A stretch of 11,559 bases of DNA, from positions 4,786-16,344 of the forward strand of contig DBCF01000024.1 of assembly GCA_002292925.1 (NCBI GenBank). Reading direction: 5' to 3'. The position numbers and the translations under genes were made by a program. The DNA is from Roseiflexaceae bacterium UBA965 (GTDB lineage: Bacteria; Chloroflexota; Chloroflexia; Chloroflexales; Roseiflexaceae). The notes beneath the pieces are model-generated. The model worked only from the letters and a program-made list of their open reading frames with translations. It searched no databases and was not told where the DNA came from. Numbering within the stretch: position 1 is the stretch's first letter; every line of letters starts with the position of its first letter. Below, one piece after another: positions 1-6,407 of this stretch.

Positions 1-25
1 AACGCCCCGGGTTTATAGATTATTA

Positions 26-80
26 AGCCCTGAAGGGGCGCGCTGAGATCGCCCGGGGCAAGGCCCTGGGTATTCGATTA
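26..80. repeat. Palindromic repeat unit, copy 1
   Basis: This 55-bp unit starts agccctgaaggggcg and ends cctgggtattcgatta. Inside it, cccggggc (52-59) pairs with gccctggg (63-70) across a 3-nt loop, with one G-T position (55/67). It matches copy 2 at almost every position; the differences fall in the hairpin stem (55) and the loop edge (62). Confidence 0.8.
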
Positions 81-88
81 ATGAGTTC

Positions 89-143
89 AGCCCTGAAGGG
101 GCGCGCTGAGATCGCCCAGGGCAACGCCCTGGGTATTCGATTA
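89..143. repeat. Palindromic repeat unit, copy 2
   Basis: This is the second copy of the 55-bp unit, 63 bp downstream of the first. Its inverted repeat is perfect: cccagggc (115-122) pairs with gccctggg (126-133) around the loop aac. The G-T position of copy 1 is an A-T pair here, so pairing is preserved in both copies. Confidence 0.8.
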
Positions 144-171
144 TAGAGATCGCCCTGGGTTATAGCATAAA

Positions 172-223
172 CGCCCCTTTGGGGCTGAGCATATTATGAA
201 TGGGCTTACGTCCCAAAGGGGCG
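172..223. repeat. Long inverted repeat just upstream of the uridylyltransferase gene
   Basis: Positions 172-183 (cgcccctttggg) are the exact reverse complement of 212-223 (cccaaaggggcg), with 28 nt between them. The left arm also contains its own small hairpin, gcccc-ttt-ggggc (173-185), so two alternative folds compete. It belongs to the same repeat family as the units to its left and ends about 57 bp before the start codon at 281. There is no T-run after either arm, so it is not a typical intrinsic terminator. Confidence 0.6.
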
Positions 224-280
224 AGATGAAATCGCACATGCTATACTGCATAATAATGCACTATTTGGAGTATTGCCGGT

Positions 281-1660
281 ATGTCGATTACCGATTTTGT
301 GGCCAAAATGCAGGCCGACCACCTTGACCCCGCCGCAATTGCGGCCTTCCGTGATGCCTATGCCCAATTGGCCAGCGGCGCCACCGGCATGATGCCCGAA
401 GCATCCATCGCCCCCGTTACCGATTTGCCCCAGCTCGCCGACCTCGACCACTACCTGCCTGCCGGCCAACAAGCTCTGGCCCGCACTGTCGTGCTCCGCC
501 TGAATGGCGGCCTCGGTACCGGTATGGGCCTCGAGCAGGCCAAATCACTCCTACTGGTACGTGATGACGACACCTTCCTCGATATCGTCGCCAAACAACA
601 CCGCCAGCTGATGCGCCAAACCGGCATCCCATTGCCGTTGCTGTTTATGAATAGCTTCGCCACCGACGCCGATACCCGCGCCCTGCTGGCCAACTACCCC
701 GATATTGCCGGCCACTACCTGCTCCAAGGCCGCGTCCCCAAAGTGCGCGCCGATAACTTGCAACCTATCGACTGGCCCGACCACCCCGCCCTCGAATGGT
801 GCCCCCCCGGCCATGGCGAACTCTACCGCGTGCTCTGGAGTAGCGGCGCCCTCGACCAATTGCTGGCCGACGGCTACGAATACCTCTTTTCGGCCAATAT
901 CGATAACCTCGGTGCCACCCCCGATTTGCGCATCCTCGGCTATATTGCCAGCCACCAGATTCCCTTTTTGATGGAAGTCACCGCCCGCACTGATGCCGAT
1001 CGCAAAGGGGGCCATTTGGCCAAAACCAGCGATGGGCGCTTGGTTTTGCGCGAAAGTGCCCAGTGCCCCAGTGACGATATGCAGGCCTTCCAAGACATTA
1101 GCCGCCACCGCTACTTCAATACCAACAATGTCTGGTTGGCGTTGCGCCCGTTGCGTGACTTGTTGGCCCACTACGGCGGCTTTTTGCCGTTGCCCATCAT
1201 CGTCAATCGCAAAACGGTCGATGTGCGTGACGCCGCCTCTCCCGCCGTCATCCAACTCGAAAGCGCCATGGGGGCTGCCATCGGACTCATCGCCGGTGCC
1301 CAAGCCGTCGCCGTGCCCCGTCAGCGCTTTATGCCCGTCAAAAACTGCCAGGATTTGTTGTTGCTCCGCTCTGACCGCTTTATGGTCAATGAGCACTACC
1401 ATGTGGTGGCCGTCGACGACCGCCCCCTGCCTACCATCCACCTTGACCAACGTTTCTACCGCGTCATCGCCGACTTCGAAGCCCGGTTTGCGCCTGGCAT
1501 CCCCCGCCTGCACGACTGTACCGCCTTGCAGGTCGACGGCGATATTACCTTTGCCGCTGACGTGACCATCAGTGGTGATGTGACCCTGCGCGCGGGTAAT
1601 CTGGCGGTTCACGTCGCGCCCCACGCATTTTTCAATAGTGGAATACATGAAATTCAATGA
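281..1660 (+). CDS. UTP--glucose-1-phosphate uridylyltransferase, UDPGP (eukaryotic UGP2-like) family
   Basis: The 459-residue protein should make UDP-glucose from UTP and glucose-1-phosphate in the cytoplasm, supplying glucosyl donors for polysaccharides, glycolipids and glycosides. Hallmarks of the UDPGP family appear in order: the nucleotide-binding loop LNGGLGTGMG (74-83) followed by a lysine at 88, MNSF (123-126), PPGHGE (175-180), NIDNLG (206-211), KGGHLA (242-247), FNTNNVW (279-285), LESAMGAAI (326-334) and RFMPVKNCQDLLLLRSD (349-365). The C-terminal 80 residues look like the left-handed beta-helix cap of the family. The length is normal. The NGGLGT loop and NIDNLG favour UDP-glucose pyrophosphorylase over UDP-GlcNAc pyrophosphorylase, and the protein is unrelated to the usual bacterial GalU type. 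The start is supported by TTGGAG (265-270), 10 nt upstream. It has its own gap on both sides, so it is probably monocistronic. Codon use is GC-rich (gcc, ccc, ctc). Confidence 0.93.
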   Translation: MSITDFVAKMQADHLDPAAIAAFRDAYAQLASGATGMMPEASIAPVTDLPQLADLDHYLPAGQQALARTVVLRLNGGLGTGMGLEQAKSLLLVRDDDTFLDIVAKQHRQLMRQTGIPLPLLFMNSFATDADTRALLANYPDIAGHYLLQGRVPKVRADNLQPIDWPDHPALEWCPPGHGELYRVLWSSGALDQLLADGYEYLFSANIDNLGATPDLRILGYIASHQIPFLMEVTARTDADRKGGHLAKTSDGRLVLRESAQCPSDDMQAFQDISRHRYFNTNNVWLALRPLRDLLAHYGGFLPLPIIVNRKTVDVRDAASPAVIQLESAMGAAIGLIAGAQAVAVPRQRFMPVKNCQDLLLLRSDRFMVNEHYHVVAVDDRPLPTIHLDQRFYRVIADFEARFAPGIPRLHDCTALQVDGDITFAADVTISGDVTLRAGNLAVHVAPHAFFNSGIHEIQ

Positions 1661-1686
1661 AGAATTGGTTTTTTTTACAAAAAGTG

Positions 1687-1716
1687 TTGCGCAAATGCTA
1701 GGGTACGTAGTATGAT
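1687..1716 (+). promoter_or_regulatory. Candidate sigma70-type promoter of metH
   Basis: A -35-like TTGCGC (1687-1692) and a -10-like TATGAT (1711-1716) are separated by 18 bp, in the only gap between the uridylyltransferase gene and metH. The -10 box matches consensus at 5 of 6 positions, the -35 at 3 of 6. Transcription would start near 1723, inside the palindrome tacat-a-atgta (1717-1727), which could be an operator. Function is inferred from sequence only. Confidence 0.42.
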
Positions 1717-1733
1717 TACATAATGTATGGTAA

Positions 1734-1750
1734 ATGCTGATAGTGAGCAT
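1734..1750 (+). other. Small stem-loop in the metH leader
   Basis: atgct (1734-1738) pairs with agcat (1746-1750) around a 7-nt loop, about 20 nt before the start codon of metH. It is short and A/T-rich at the ends, so a regulatory role is only a possibility. There is no room for a full cobalamin or SAM riboswitch in the 109-bp gap, and no B12-box-like sequence is evident. Confidence 0.25.
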
Positions 1751-1769
1751 AATTCTGCAGTAAAGGAAG

Positions 1770-4700
1770 ATGATGAAACGACTTAGTTACCTCGACGCAT
1801 TGAAAAGTCGCGTGTTGATATATGACGGCGCCATGGGCACCAGCATCGATGATTATGATTTGACTGCCGAAGATTACGGCGGCGAAAGCACCTTTGGCAG
1901 CCGCGATTATTTAGTCATCACACGCCCCGACGTCATCGGCAACATTCACCGCAGCTTTATGGAGGCAGGGAGCGATGTGCTCGAAACCTGTACCTTCCAG
2001 AGCACGCGCCCCCGTCTCGAAGAATGGGGCCTCGGCGAACGGGTCGCCGAAGTCAATATCGCTGCGGCCCGTTTGGCCCGTGGTGTGGCCGACGAGTACG
2101 AAGCCAAAGATGGTCGGGCTCGCTATGTGGCCGGCTCGATTGGACCGACCGGCAAGTTGCCGTCCTCCAATGACCCCGCCTTGAGCGATGTGACCTTCCA
2201 ACAGCTCAGCGATACCTTTTATGAGCAAGCCACGGCCTTGATTCAAGGCGGGGTGGATTTGTTGTTGGTCGAAACTAGCGTCGACATCCTCGAAGTCAAA
2301 GCCGCCCTCGATGGCTTGCGGCGCGCCAAAGCCGATCTCAACCGCCCCGATGTGGCGGTACAAGCCCAAATCTTCCTTGACATGAGTGGGCGCATGTTGC
2401 TCGGTACCGACATCCCTGCCTATATCGCCACCATGGAAGCGATGCCGGTGGATGTGATTGGCCTCAACTGTAGCACCGGCCCCGAGCACATGCGCGAGGC
2501 GATTCAATATTTGACGACCCATTCACGTAAACCGATTTCGTGTATCCCCAATGCCGGCTTGCCTATCGAAGTGGACGGCGCCACGGTATTCCCGATGGAA
2601 CCAGATCCCTTCGCCAAAATTCTCGGCGAATTTGTTACGCAGTACGGTGTGAATGTGGTGGGGGGCTGCTGTGGCTCTCGCCCCGCCCATATCGCCAAAC
2701 TGCGCGCCCAAATCGGTGAAAACCCTGTGCCGGCACCCCGTGAAATCGAATACATCCCCAGTATTTCGTCGGGCATCCGGGCGGCGGCCATGCAACAAGA
2801 CGGCACTTTGACGATGATCGGCGAGCGAGTCAACACCCTTGGTTCACGCAAAGTCAAAAAACTGTTGCTGGCCGACGATTACGATGGCGTGCTCGAAGTA
2901 GCCCGCGAACAGGTCGATAGTGGCTCGCACATGCTCGATGTCTGTGTGGCCATGACCGAACGGAGCGACGAGCTCGAGCAGATGGTCACCTTGATTAAAA
3001 AACTGACCATGAACGTCGAATTGCCCCTCGTCATCGATACCACCGAAGCCGATGTGCTCGAGGCTGCCTTGAGCAGTTACCCGGGCCGCGCCTTGGTGAA
3101 TTCGGTGTCGCTGGAGGGTGGTCGTGGTGAAAAAATCGACAAAATCATGCCCCTGGTAGCGCGCTATGGCGCTGCCACCGTGGCGATGACCATCGACGAA
3201 ACGGGCATGGCGCATAGCGCCGCCCGCAAGCTCGAAATCGCCCAACGCATCGCCCAAATCGCCCGCGACGAATTCGGTGTGCCCAACGAAGCGTTGGTCT
3301 TTGACGTGCTGACCTTCCCGATTACCACCGGCCAAGAAGAATTGCGCAACGCTGCCGTCGAAACCCTCGAAGGCATTCGCTTGGTCAAAAAGCACATTCC
3401 GGGCTGCTTTACCACCCTCGGCGTGAGTAATCTGAGCTTCGGTGTGGCGCCCCATGCCCGGGCCGCCCTCAACTCGGTCTTTTTGTTCCATGCCCGGATT
3501 GCCGGTCTCGATACCGCCATCATCAACCCCACCCATGTCACGCCCTACGCCGAATTGCCGACCGAGCAACGCGAAATCTGCGAAGATTTGATTTTTGCCC
3601 GCCGCGAAGATGCCTTGGCCCGCTACATTCAGTTTTATGATGTCAACGCCGATACCAGCGAGCGCGAAGTCAGCGACCCCACTGCGGGTATGACCGTCGA
3701 CGAGCGCTTGTACTGGAAGATTTTGCATCGCAAAAAAGAAGGCGTCGAAGCCGACATCGAAGAAGCGGTACAACAGCGCTTGACCGTCCACGGCCTGCAA
3801 TTGGGGGATGCAGTCGCATCCACCCAGAACGCCGAAGGCTCGTCGCCCCAAGGGCTCGAAGCGGTGGCTGTGCTCAACAATGTGTTGTTGCCCGCCATGA
3901 AGCAGGTCGGCGATTTGTTTGGTGCCGGCCAGTTGATTTTGCCGTTTGTGTTGCAGAGCGCCGAAGTGATGAAAAAAACCGTGGCGCACCTCGAACGCTA
4001 CCTCGACCGCCTCGAAGGCACCAGCAAAGGCAAAGTGGTGTTGGCGACGGTGTATGGCGACGTCCACGACATCGGCAAAAACTTGGTCAATACGATTTTG
4101 TCCAACAACGGCTATACCGTGTATGACTTGGGCAAACAAGTGCCCGTCAACACCATCATCGAAAAAGCCATCGAAGTAGGTGCCGATGCCATCGGTTTGT
4201 CGGCTTTGCTGGTGAGTACCTCCAAGCAGATGCCTATTTGTGTCCAAGAAATGCACAAACGTGGCTTGAACTTCCCCATTTTGGTGGGCGGTGCGGCGAT
4301 TAACCGCCAGTATGGCCAACGCATCACCTTTGTGGGTGACGATGCCATGTACGAAGCAGGTGTGTTTTATTGTAAAGATGCCTTTGAAGGGCTCGAAACA
4401 ATGGACAAGTTGGTCGACAAAGCGCGGCGAGACCCCTTCCGCTCCCAGGTGCGCGCCGACGCAATTACTGCCAAGGCCGACAAAGAGCGTGGCCGCCAGA
4501 CCTTGACCACCCACGGGCGATCGTCTGATGCGACCGCCAATGTGCGTTCGGCCGTACGCACCGATTTGCCGGTGCCGACGCCGCCGTTTTGGGGGGCGCA
4601 AGTCGCTACCCGCATCCGCCTCGACGATGTGGTGGCCTGTCTCGACCGCAACGCCTTGTACCGCCTGCAATGGGGTGCAAAAAATGCCAAGGGCGAGGAA

Positions 4701-5366
4701 TGGGAAAAACTCAAGGCTGATTTTGACATCATGGTGCGCGATTTGGTGCGTGAAGCCGAGCGTGATGGCTGGCTTGAGCCCAAAGTAGTCTATGGCTACT
4801 TCCCGTGTCAATCCCAAGGCCACGATTTGATTGTCTATGATCCTACCGACCGCAGCAAAGAATTGACCCGCTTTGTATTCCCACGCCAACCCGAACGCGA
4901 ACGTTTGTGTATCGCCGATTACTACCGTTCGGTGGAATCGGGTGAATACGATGTGGTGGCGTTGCAGGTCGTGACAATGGGCACCAAGGTCGACGATTTG
5001 ACCGAAGAGTTGCAAAAACAGGGCGATTATAGCCGCTCGTACTTTATCCACGGTTTGGGCGTATCGCTAGCCGAAGCCTTGGCCGAGTACACCAACAAGT
5101 TGGTGCGCCAGAGCCTCGGGTTGACCGGCGAGCAAGGGCGGCGCTATTCGTGGGGCTACCCGGCTTGTCCCGACCTCGACGAGCATACCAAATTGTTTGC
5201 GATTTTGCCCACGGAACGGATTGGCGTGACCTTGACCGAGGCCTTCCAATTGATTCCCGAGCAAAGCACGGCGGCCATTGTGGTACATCATGCGGAAGCC
5301 AAGTATTTTTCGATTGGGTCGGCCCGTGAGCGCGCCGACGACGATGTTGCATCGTTACAACAGTAA
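1770..5366 (+). CDS. metH: Cobalamin-dependent methionine synthase (5-methyltetrahydrofolate--homocysteine methyltransferase)
   Basis: This cytoplasmic enzyme moves the methyl group of 5-methyltetrahydrofolate to homocysteine through methylcobalamin. All modules of a full-length MetH (1198 residues; E. coli has about 1227) are visible. The homocysteine domain (about 10-320) opens with YDGAMGT and has zinc ligands Cys234 (GLNCSTGP) and Cys300-Cys301 (VGGCCGS). The folate domain (about 345-610) begins IGERVNTLGS. The B12 cap (about 640-745) contains GDLFGAG and LPFVLQSAEVMK. The Rossmann B12 domain (about 750-880) has DVHDIGKN with the cobalt ligand His766, then SALLVSTS and VGGAA. The reactivation domain (about 930-1198) has RYSWGYPACPD (1125-1135) and HHAEAKYFSIG (1173-1183). 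A second ATG at 1773 lies 5 nt after the AAGGA-like site (1763-1767) and is an equally good or better start. The next gene follows 19 nt downstream, suggesting co-transcription. Confidence 0.97.
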   Translation: MMKRLSYLDALKSRVLIYDGAMGTSIDDYDLTAEDYGGESTFGSRDYLVITRPDVIGNIHRSFMEAGSDVLETCTFQSTRPRLEEWGLGERVAEVNIAAARLARGVADEYEAKDGRARYVAGSIGPTGKLPSSNDPALSDVTFQQLSDTFYEQATALIQGGVDLLLVETSVDILEVKAALDGLRRAKADLNRPDVAVQAQIFLDMSGRMLLGTDIPAYIATMEAMPVDVIGLNCSTGPEHMREAIQYLTTHSRKPISCIPNAGLPIEVDGATVFPMEPDPFAKILGEFVTQYGVNVVGGCCGSRPAHIAKLRAQIGENPVPAPREIEYIPSISSGIRAAAMQQDGTLTMIGERVNTLGSRKVKKLLLADDYDGVLEVAREQVDSGSHMLDVCVAMTERSDELEQMVTLIKKLTMNVELPLVIDTTEADVLEAALSSYPGRALVNSVSLEGGRGEKIDKIMPLVARYGAATVAMTIDETGMAHSAARKLEIAQRIAQIARDEFGVPNEALVFDVLTFPITTGQEELRNAAVETLEGIRLVKKHIPGCFTTLGVSNLSFGVAPHARAALNSVFLFHARIAGLDTAIINPTHVTPYAELPTEQREICEDLIFARREDALARYIQFYDVNADTSEREVSDPTAGMTVDERLYWKILHRKKEGVEADIEEAVQQRLTVHGLQLGDAVASTQNAEGSSPQGLEAVAVLNNVLLPAMKQVGDLFGAGQLILPFVLQSAEVMKKTVAHLERYLDRLEGTSKGKVVLATVYGDVHDIGKNLVNTILSNNGYTVYDLGKQVPVNTIIEKAIEVGADAIGLSALLVSTSKQMPICVQEMHKRGLNFPILVGGAAINRQYGQRITFVGDDAMYEAGVFYCKDAFEGLETMDKLVDKARRDPFRSQVRADAITAKADKERGRQTLTTHGRSSDATANVRSAVRTDLPVPTPPFWGAQVATRIRLDDVVACLDRNALYRLQWGAKNAKGEEWEKLKADFDIMVRDLVREAERDGWLEPKVVYGYFPCQSQGHDLIVYDPTDRSKELTRFVFPRQPERERLCIADYYRSVESGEYDVVALQVVTMGTKVDDLTEELQKQGDYSRSYFIHGLGVSLAEALAEYTNKLVRQSLGLTGEQGRRYSWGYPACPDLDEHTKLFAILPTERIGVTLTEAFQLIPEQSTAAIVVHHAEAKYFSIGSARERADDDVASLQQ

Positions 5367-5371
5367 GACAG

Positions 5372-5378
5372 AAGGAGG
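5372..5378 (+). promoter_or_regulatory. Shine-Dalgarno site setting the recombinase start
   Basis: AAGGAGG is a perfect anti-16S match placed 7 nt before ATG 5386 and just after the metH stop codon (5364-5366). It favours 5386 over the in-frame ATG at 5278 inside metH, which has no comparable site and would add 36 residues unlike the family's N-terminus. Confidence 0.85.
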
Positions 5379-5385
5379 GCACCCA

Positions 5386-6252
5386 ATGAACGAGCAAATT
5401 GAACAATTTCTTGCCCACTTGATGAAGGAACGCGAACTCACCGTCAACACCACATCGGCCTACCGCACCGACTTGGTGCAATATATGAAATTCATCCAAG
5501 GGCGGGGCACGGCGACGGCCTTGGATGCCGACCGCGAAGATGTGATGGCGTTCATGATTTATTTGCGCGAACGCAAATACTCCAATGCCACCGTAGCGCG
5601 GCGTACGGCTGCGGTGAAGTCGTTTTATGCCTTTTTGTTTTCGATTCGGGCAGTGAGCATCGACCCCACCACCACCATCGAGTCGCCCCGCGTCGAGCGC
5701 GAAGTCCCCAAATCGTTGACCCCAGTACAAGTAGACGAATTGATGGAATTGCCGTTGCGCAGTCGCACCCCCGACCGCATGCGCGACCGTGCCATGTTTG
5801 AGGTGTTGTATGCCACTGGGATGCGCGTCAGCGAACTCGTAGGGCTCAATATTGGCGACGTCGATTTAACCAAAAAAATGGTGCATTGCGTCGGCAAAGC
5901 CCAAAAAGTGCGCATGATTCCGCTGAGCGAATCGGCCGTGACGGCAGTGGAAGAATACCGCGACAACGCCCGCAGTCAACTGGTCAAAGATGGCGAAGGC
6001 GATGCTGACACGTTGTTTGTCAATCATCGTGGTGGCCGCTTGACACGCCAAGGGTTCTGGCTGATTCTCAAGCAATATGCCGATGAATTGGGTGTGAGCG
6101 ATTTGAATCCCCATATGCTCCGTCATTCGTTTGCGGCGCATATGATTACTAGCGGGGTCGATTTGCGGCGCGTACAAACGTTACTAGGGCATGCCTCGTT
6201 GTCGACTACCCAGATTTACGCCCAGACAATCAACGTCGCTAGCCCAAAGTAA
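5386..6252 (+). CDS. Tyrosine recombinase, XerC/XerD type
   Basis: This 288-residue protein is a site-specific recombinase of the integrase family. Its close fit to Xer proteins suggests a role in resolving chromosome dimers at a dif-like site with a partner recombinase. The N-terminal SAM-like core-binding domain spans about 1-90 (EQFLAHLMKERELTVNTT, then TVARRTAAVKSFYAFL). The catalytic domain contains the full active set: Arg147 (ATGMRVSEL), Lys171 (GKAQKVRMIPL), His243 and Arg246 (HMLRHSFAAH), His269 (LLGHASLSTTQ) and the nucleophile Tyr278. Only ten residues follow Tyr278, fewer than the roughly twenty of E. coli XerD, so the tail that contacts the partner is short. Nothing distinguishes XerC from XerD with confidence, and no phage or element genes lie nearby. 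Start 5386 is fixed by a perfect Shine-Dalgarno sequence. It probably shares the metH transcript. Confidence 0.92.
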   Translation: MNEQIEQFLAHLMKERELTVNTTSAYRTDLVQYMKFIQGRGTATALDADREDVMAFMIYLRERKYSNATVARRTAAVKSFYAFLFSIRAVSIDPTTTIESPRVEREVPKSLTPVQVDELMELPLRSRTPDRMRDRAMFEVLYATGMRVSELVGLNIGDVDLTKKMVHCVGKAQKVRMIPLSESAVTAVEEYRDNARSQLVKDGEGDADTLFVNHRGGRLTRQGFWLILKQYADELGVSDLNPHMLRHSFAAHMITSGVDLRRVQTLLGHASLSTTQIYAQTINVASPK

Positions 6253-6261
6253 TAGTTGCAA

Positions 6262-6301
6262 GAAGCGTAGCGTGAAGCTTCCACTTCACGCTGCACGCTT
6301 C
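6262..6301. repeat. Long imperfect hairpin after the recombinase gene
   Basis: The left arm gaagcgt-agcgtgaag (6262-6277) is fully complementary to the right arm cttcacgct-acgcttc (6284-6301), interrupted only by a 2-nt bulge (gc, 6293-6294). The stem has 16 bp with a 6-nt loop and begins 9 nt after the stop codon. No T-run follows, so it is not a canonical intrinsic terminator, but it could stabilise the 3' end of the metH-recombinase transcript. It uses the same words (gcttc, cttcacg) as the array to its right. Confidence 0.7.
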
Positions 6302-6316
6302 AATTTCATACGTCAC

Positions 6317-6390
6317 ACTTCACACTTCACACTTCAACTTCAAACTTCACACTTCCACTTCCTACTTCAAGCTTCACGCTTCCTACTTAA
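6317..6390. repeat. Degenerate 6-8-nt tandem repeat (ACTTCAC-like)
   Basis: About eleven head-to-tail copies can be read: acttcac, acttcac, acttcaa, cttcaa, acttcac, acttcc, acttcc, tacttcaa, gcttcac, gcttcc, tacttaa. The + strand is pyrimidine-rich and its complement purine-rich (gaagtgtgaagtg). It fills the gap up to the ribosome-binding region of the next gene and resembles the short tandem heptamer repeats known in cyanobacteria, by style only. The small open frame that reads through it is low-complexity and not credible as a gene. Confidence 0.8.
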
Positions 6391-6407
6391 ATAACGGGGG
6401 TTTTGTT

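Larger units (their letters stand above)
1..235. repeat. GC-rich palindromic repeat array upstream of the uridylyltransferase gene
   Basis: This gene-free stretch is made of related GC-rich units. Two clear copies (26-80 and 89-143) are nearly identical over 55 bp and are separated by 8 bp, giving a 63-bp period. Positions 1-25 look like the tail of an earlier copy, and 147-235 holds degenerate pieces: a cgccctgggt block, a gcccc-ttt-ggggc hairpin, and an aaggggcga...tcgc block. Each full unit carries a hairpin-forming inverted repeat. The pattern resembles REP-like interspersed palindromes found between genes in many bacteria. Assignment to a named repeat family is inference. No reading frame here looks coding. 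Confidence 0.8.

Noticed and set aside
1..235. Regularly spaced repeats that might be a CRISPR array
   Set aside because: The near-identical part is 55 bp with only 8 bp between copies, there are just two good copies, and no spacer-sized unique segments or cas genes are present.
242..260. Promoter for the gene at 281: TATACT (242-247) with the palindrome tgcat-aata-atgca (247-260)
   Set aside because: The -10-like box is fair, but no -35-like box lies 16-18 bp upstream, so I could not support a promoter call. The palindrome may still be an operator.
1651..1676. Intrinsic terminator after the uridylyltransferase gene: aattc (1651-1655) / gaatt (1662-1666), then eight Ts
   Set aside because: The stem has only five mostly A/T pairs and overlaps the stop codon. 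The T-run is suggestive, but the stem is too weak to call.
551..1750. Long open frame on the minus strand under the uridylyltransferase gene
   Set aside because: It is antisense to a gene with unmistakable family motifs. Its composition reflects the codon bias of the + strand gene and it resembles no known protein.
1661..1769. Cobalamin riboswitch in front of metH
   Set aside because: The gap is only 109 bp, including a candidate promoter, which is too short, and I see no B12-box-like sequence.
2844..5051. 735-codon minus-strand open frame inside metH
   Set aside because: metH is full length with all domains intact on the + strand. The minus frame is a by-product of GC-rich third positions and is rich in His, Gly and Phe without domain features.
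5278..5385. Longer recombinase start at ATG 5278 overlapping metH
   Set aside because: The extra 36 residues do not fit Xer N-termini, and a perfect Shine-Dalgarno sequence marks ATG 5386.
6191..6394. 67-codon frame running through the heptamer array
   Set aside because: It overlaps the recombinase gene, and the rest is a low-complexity translation of the repeat; no ribosome-binding site was seen.
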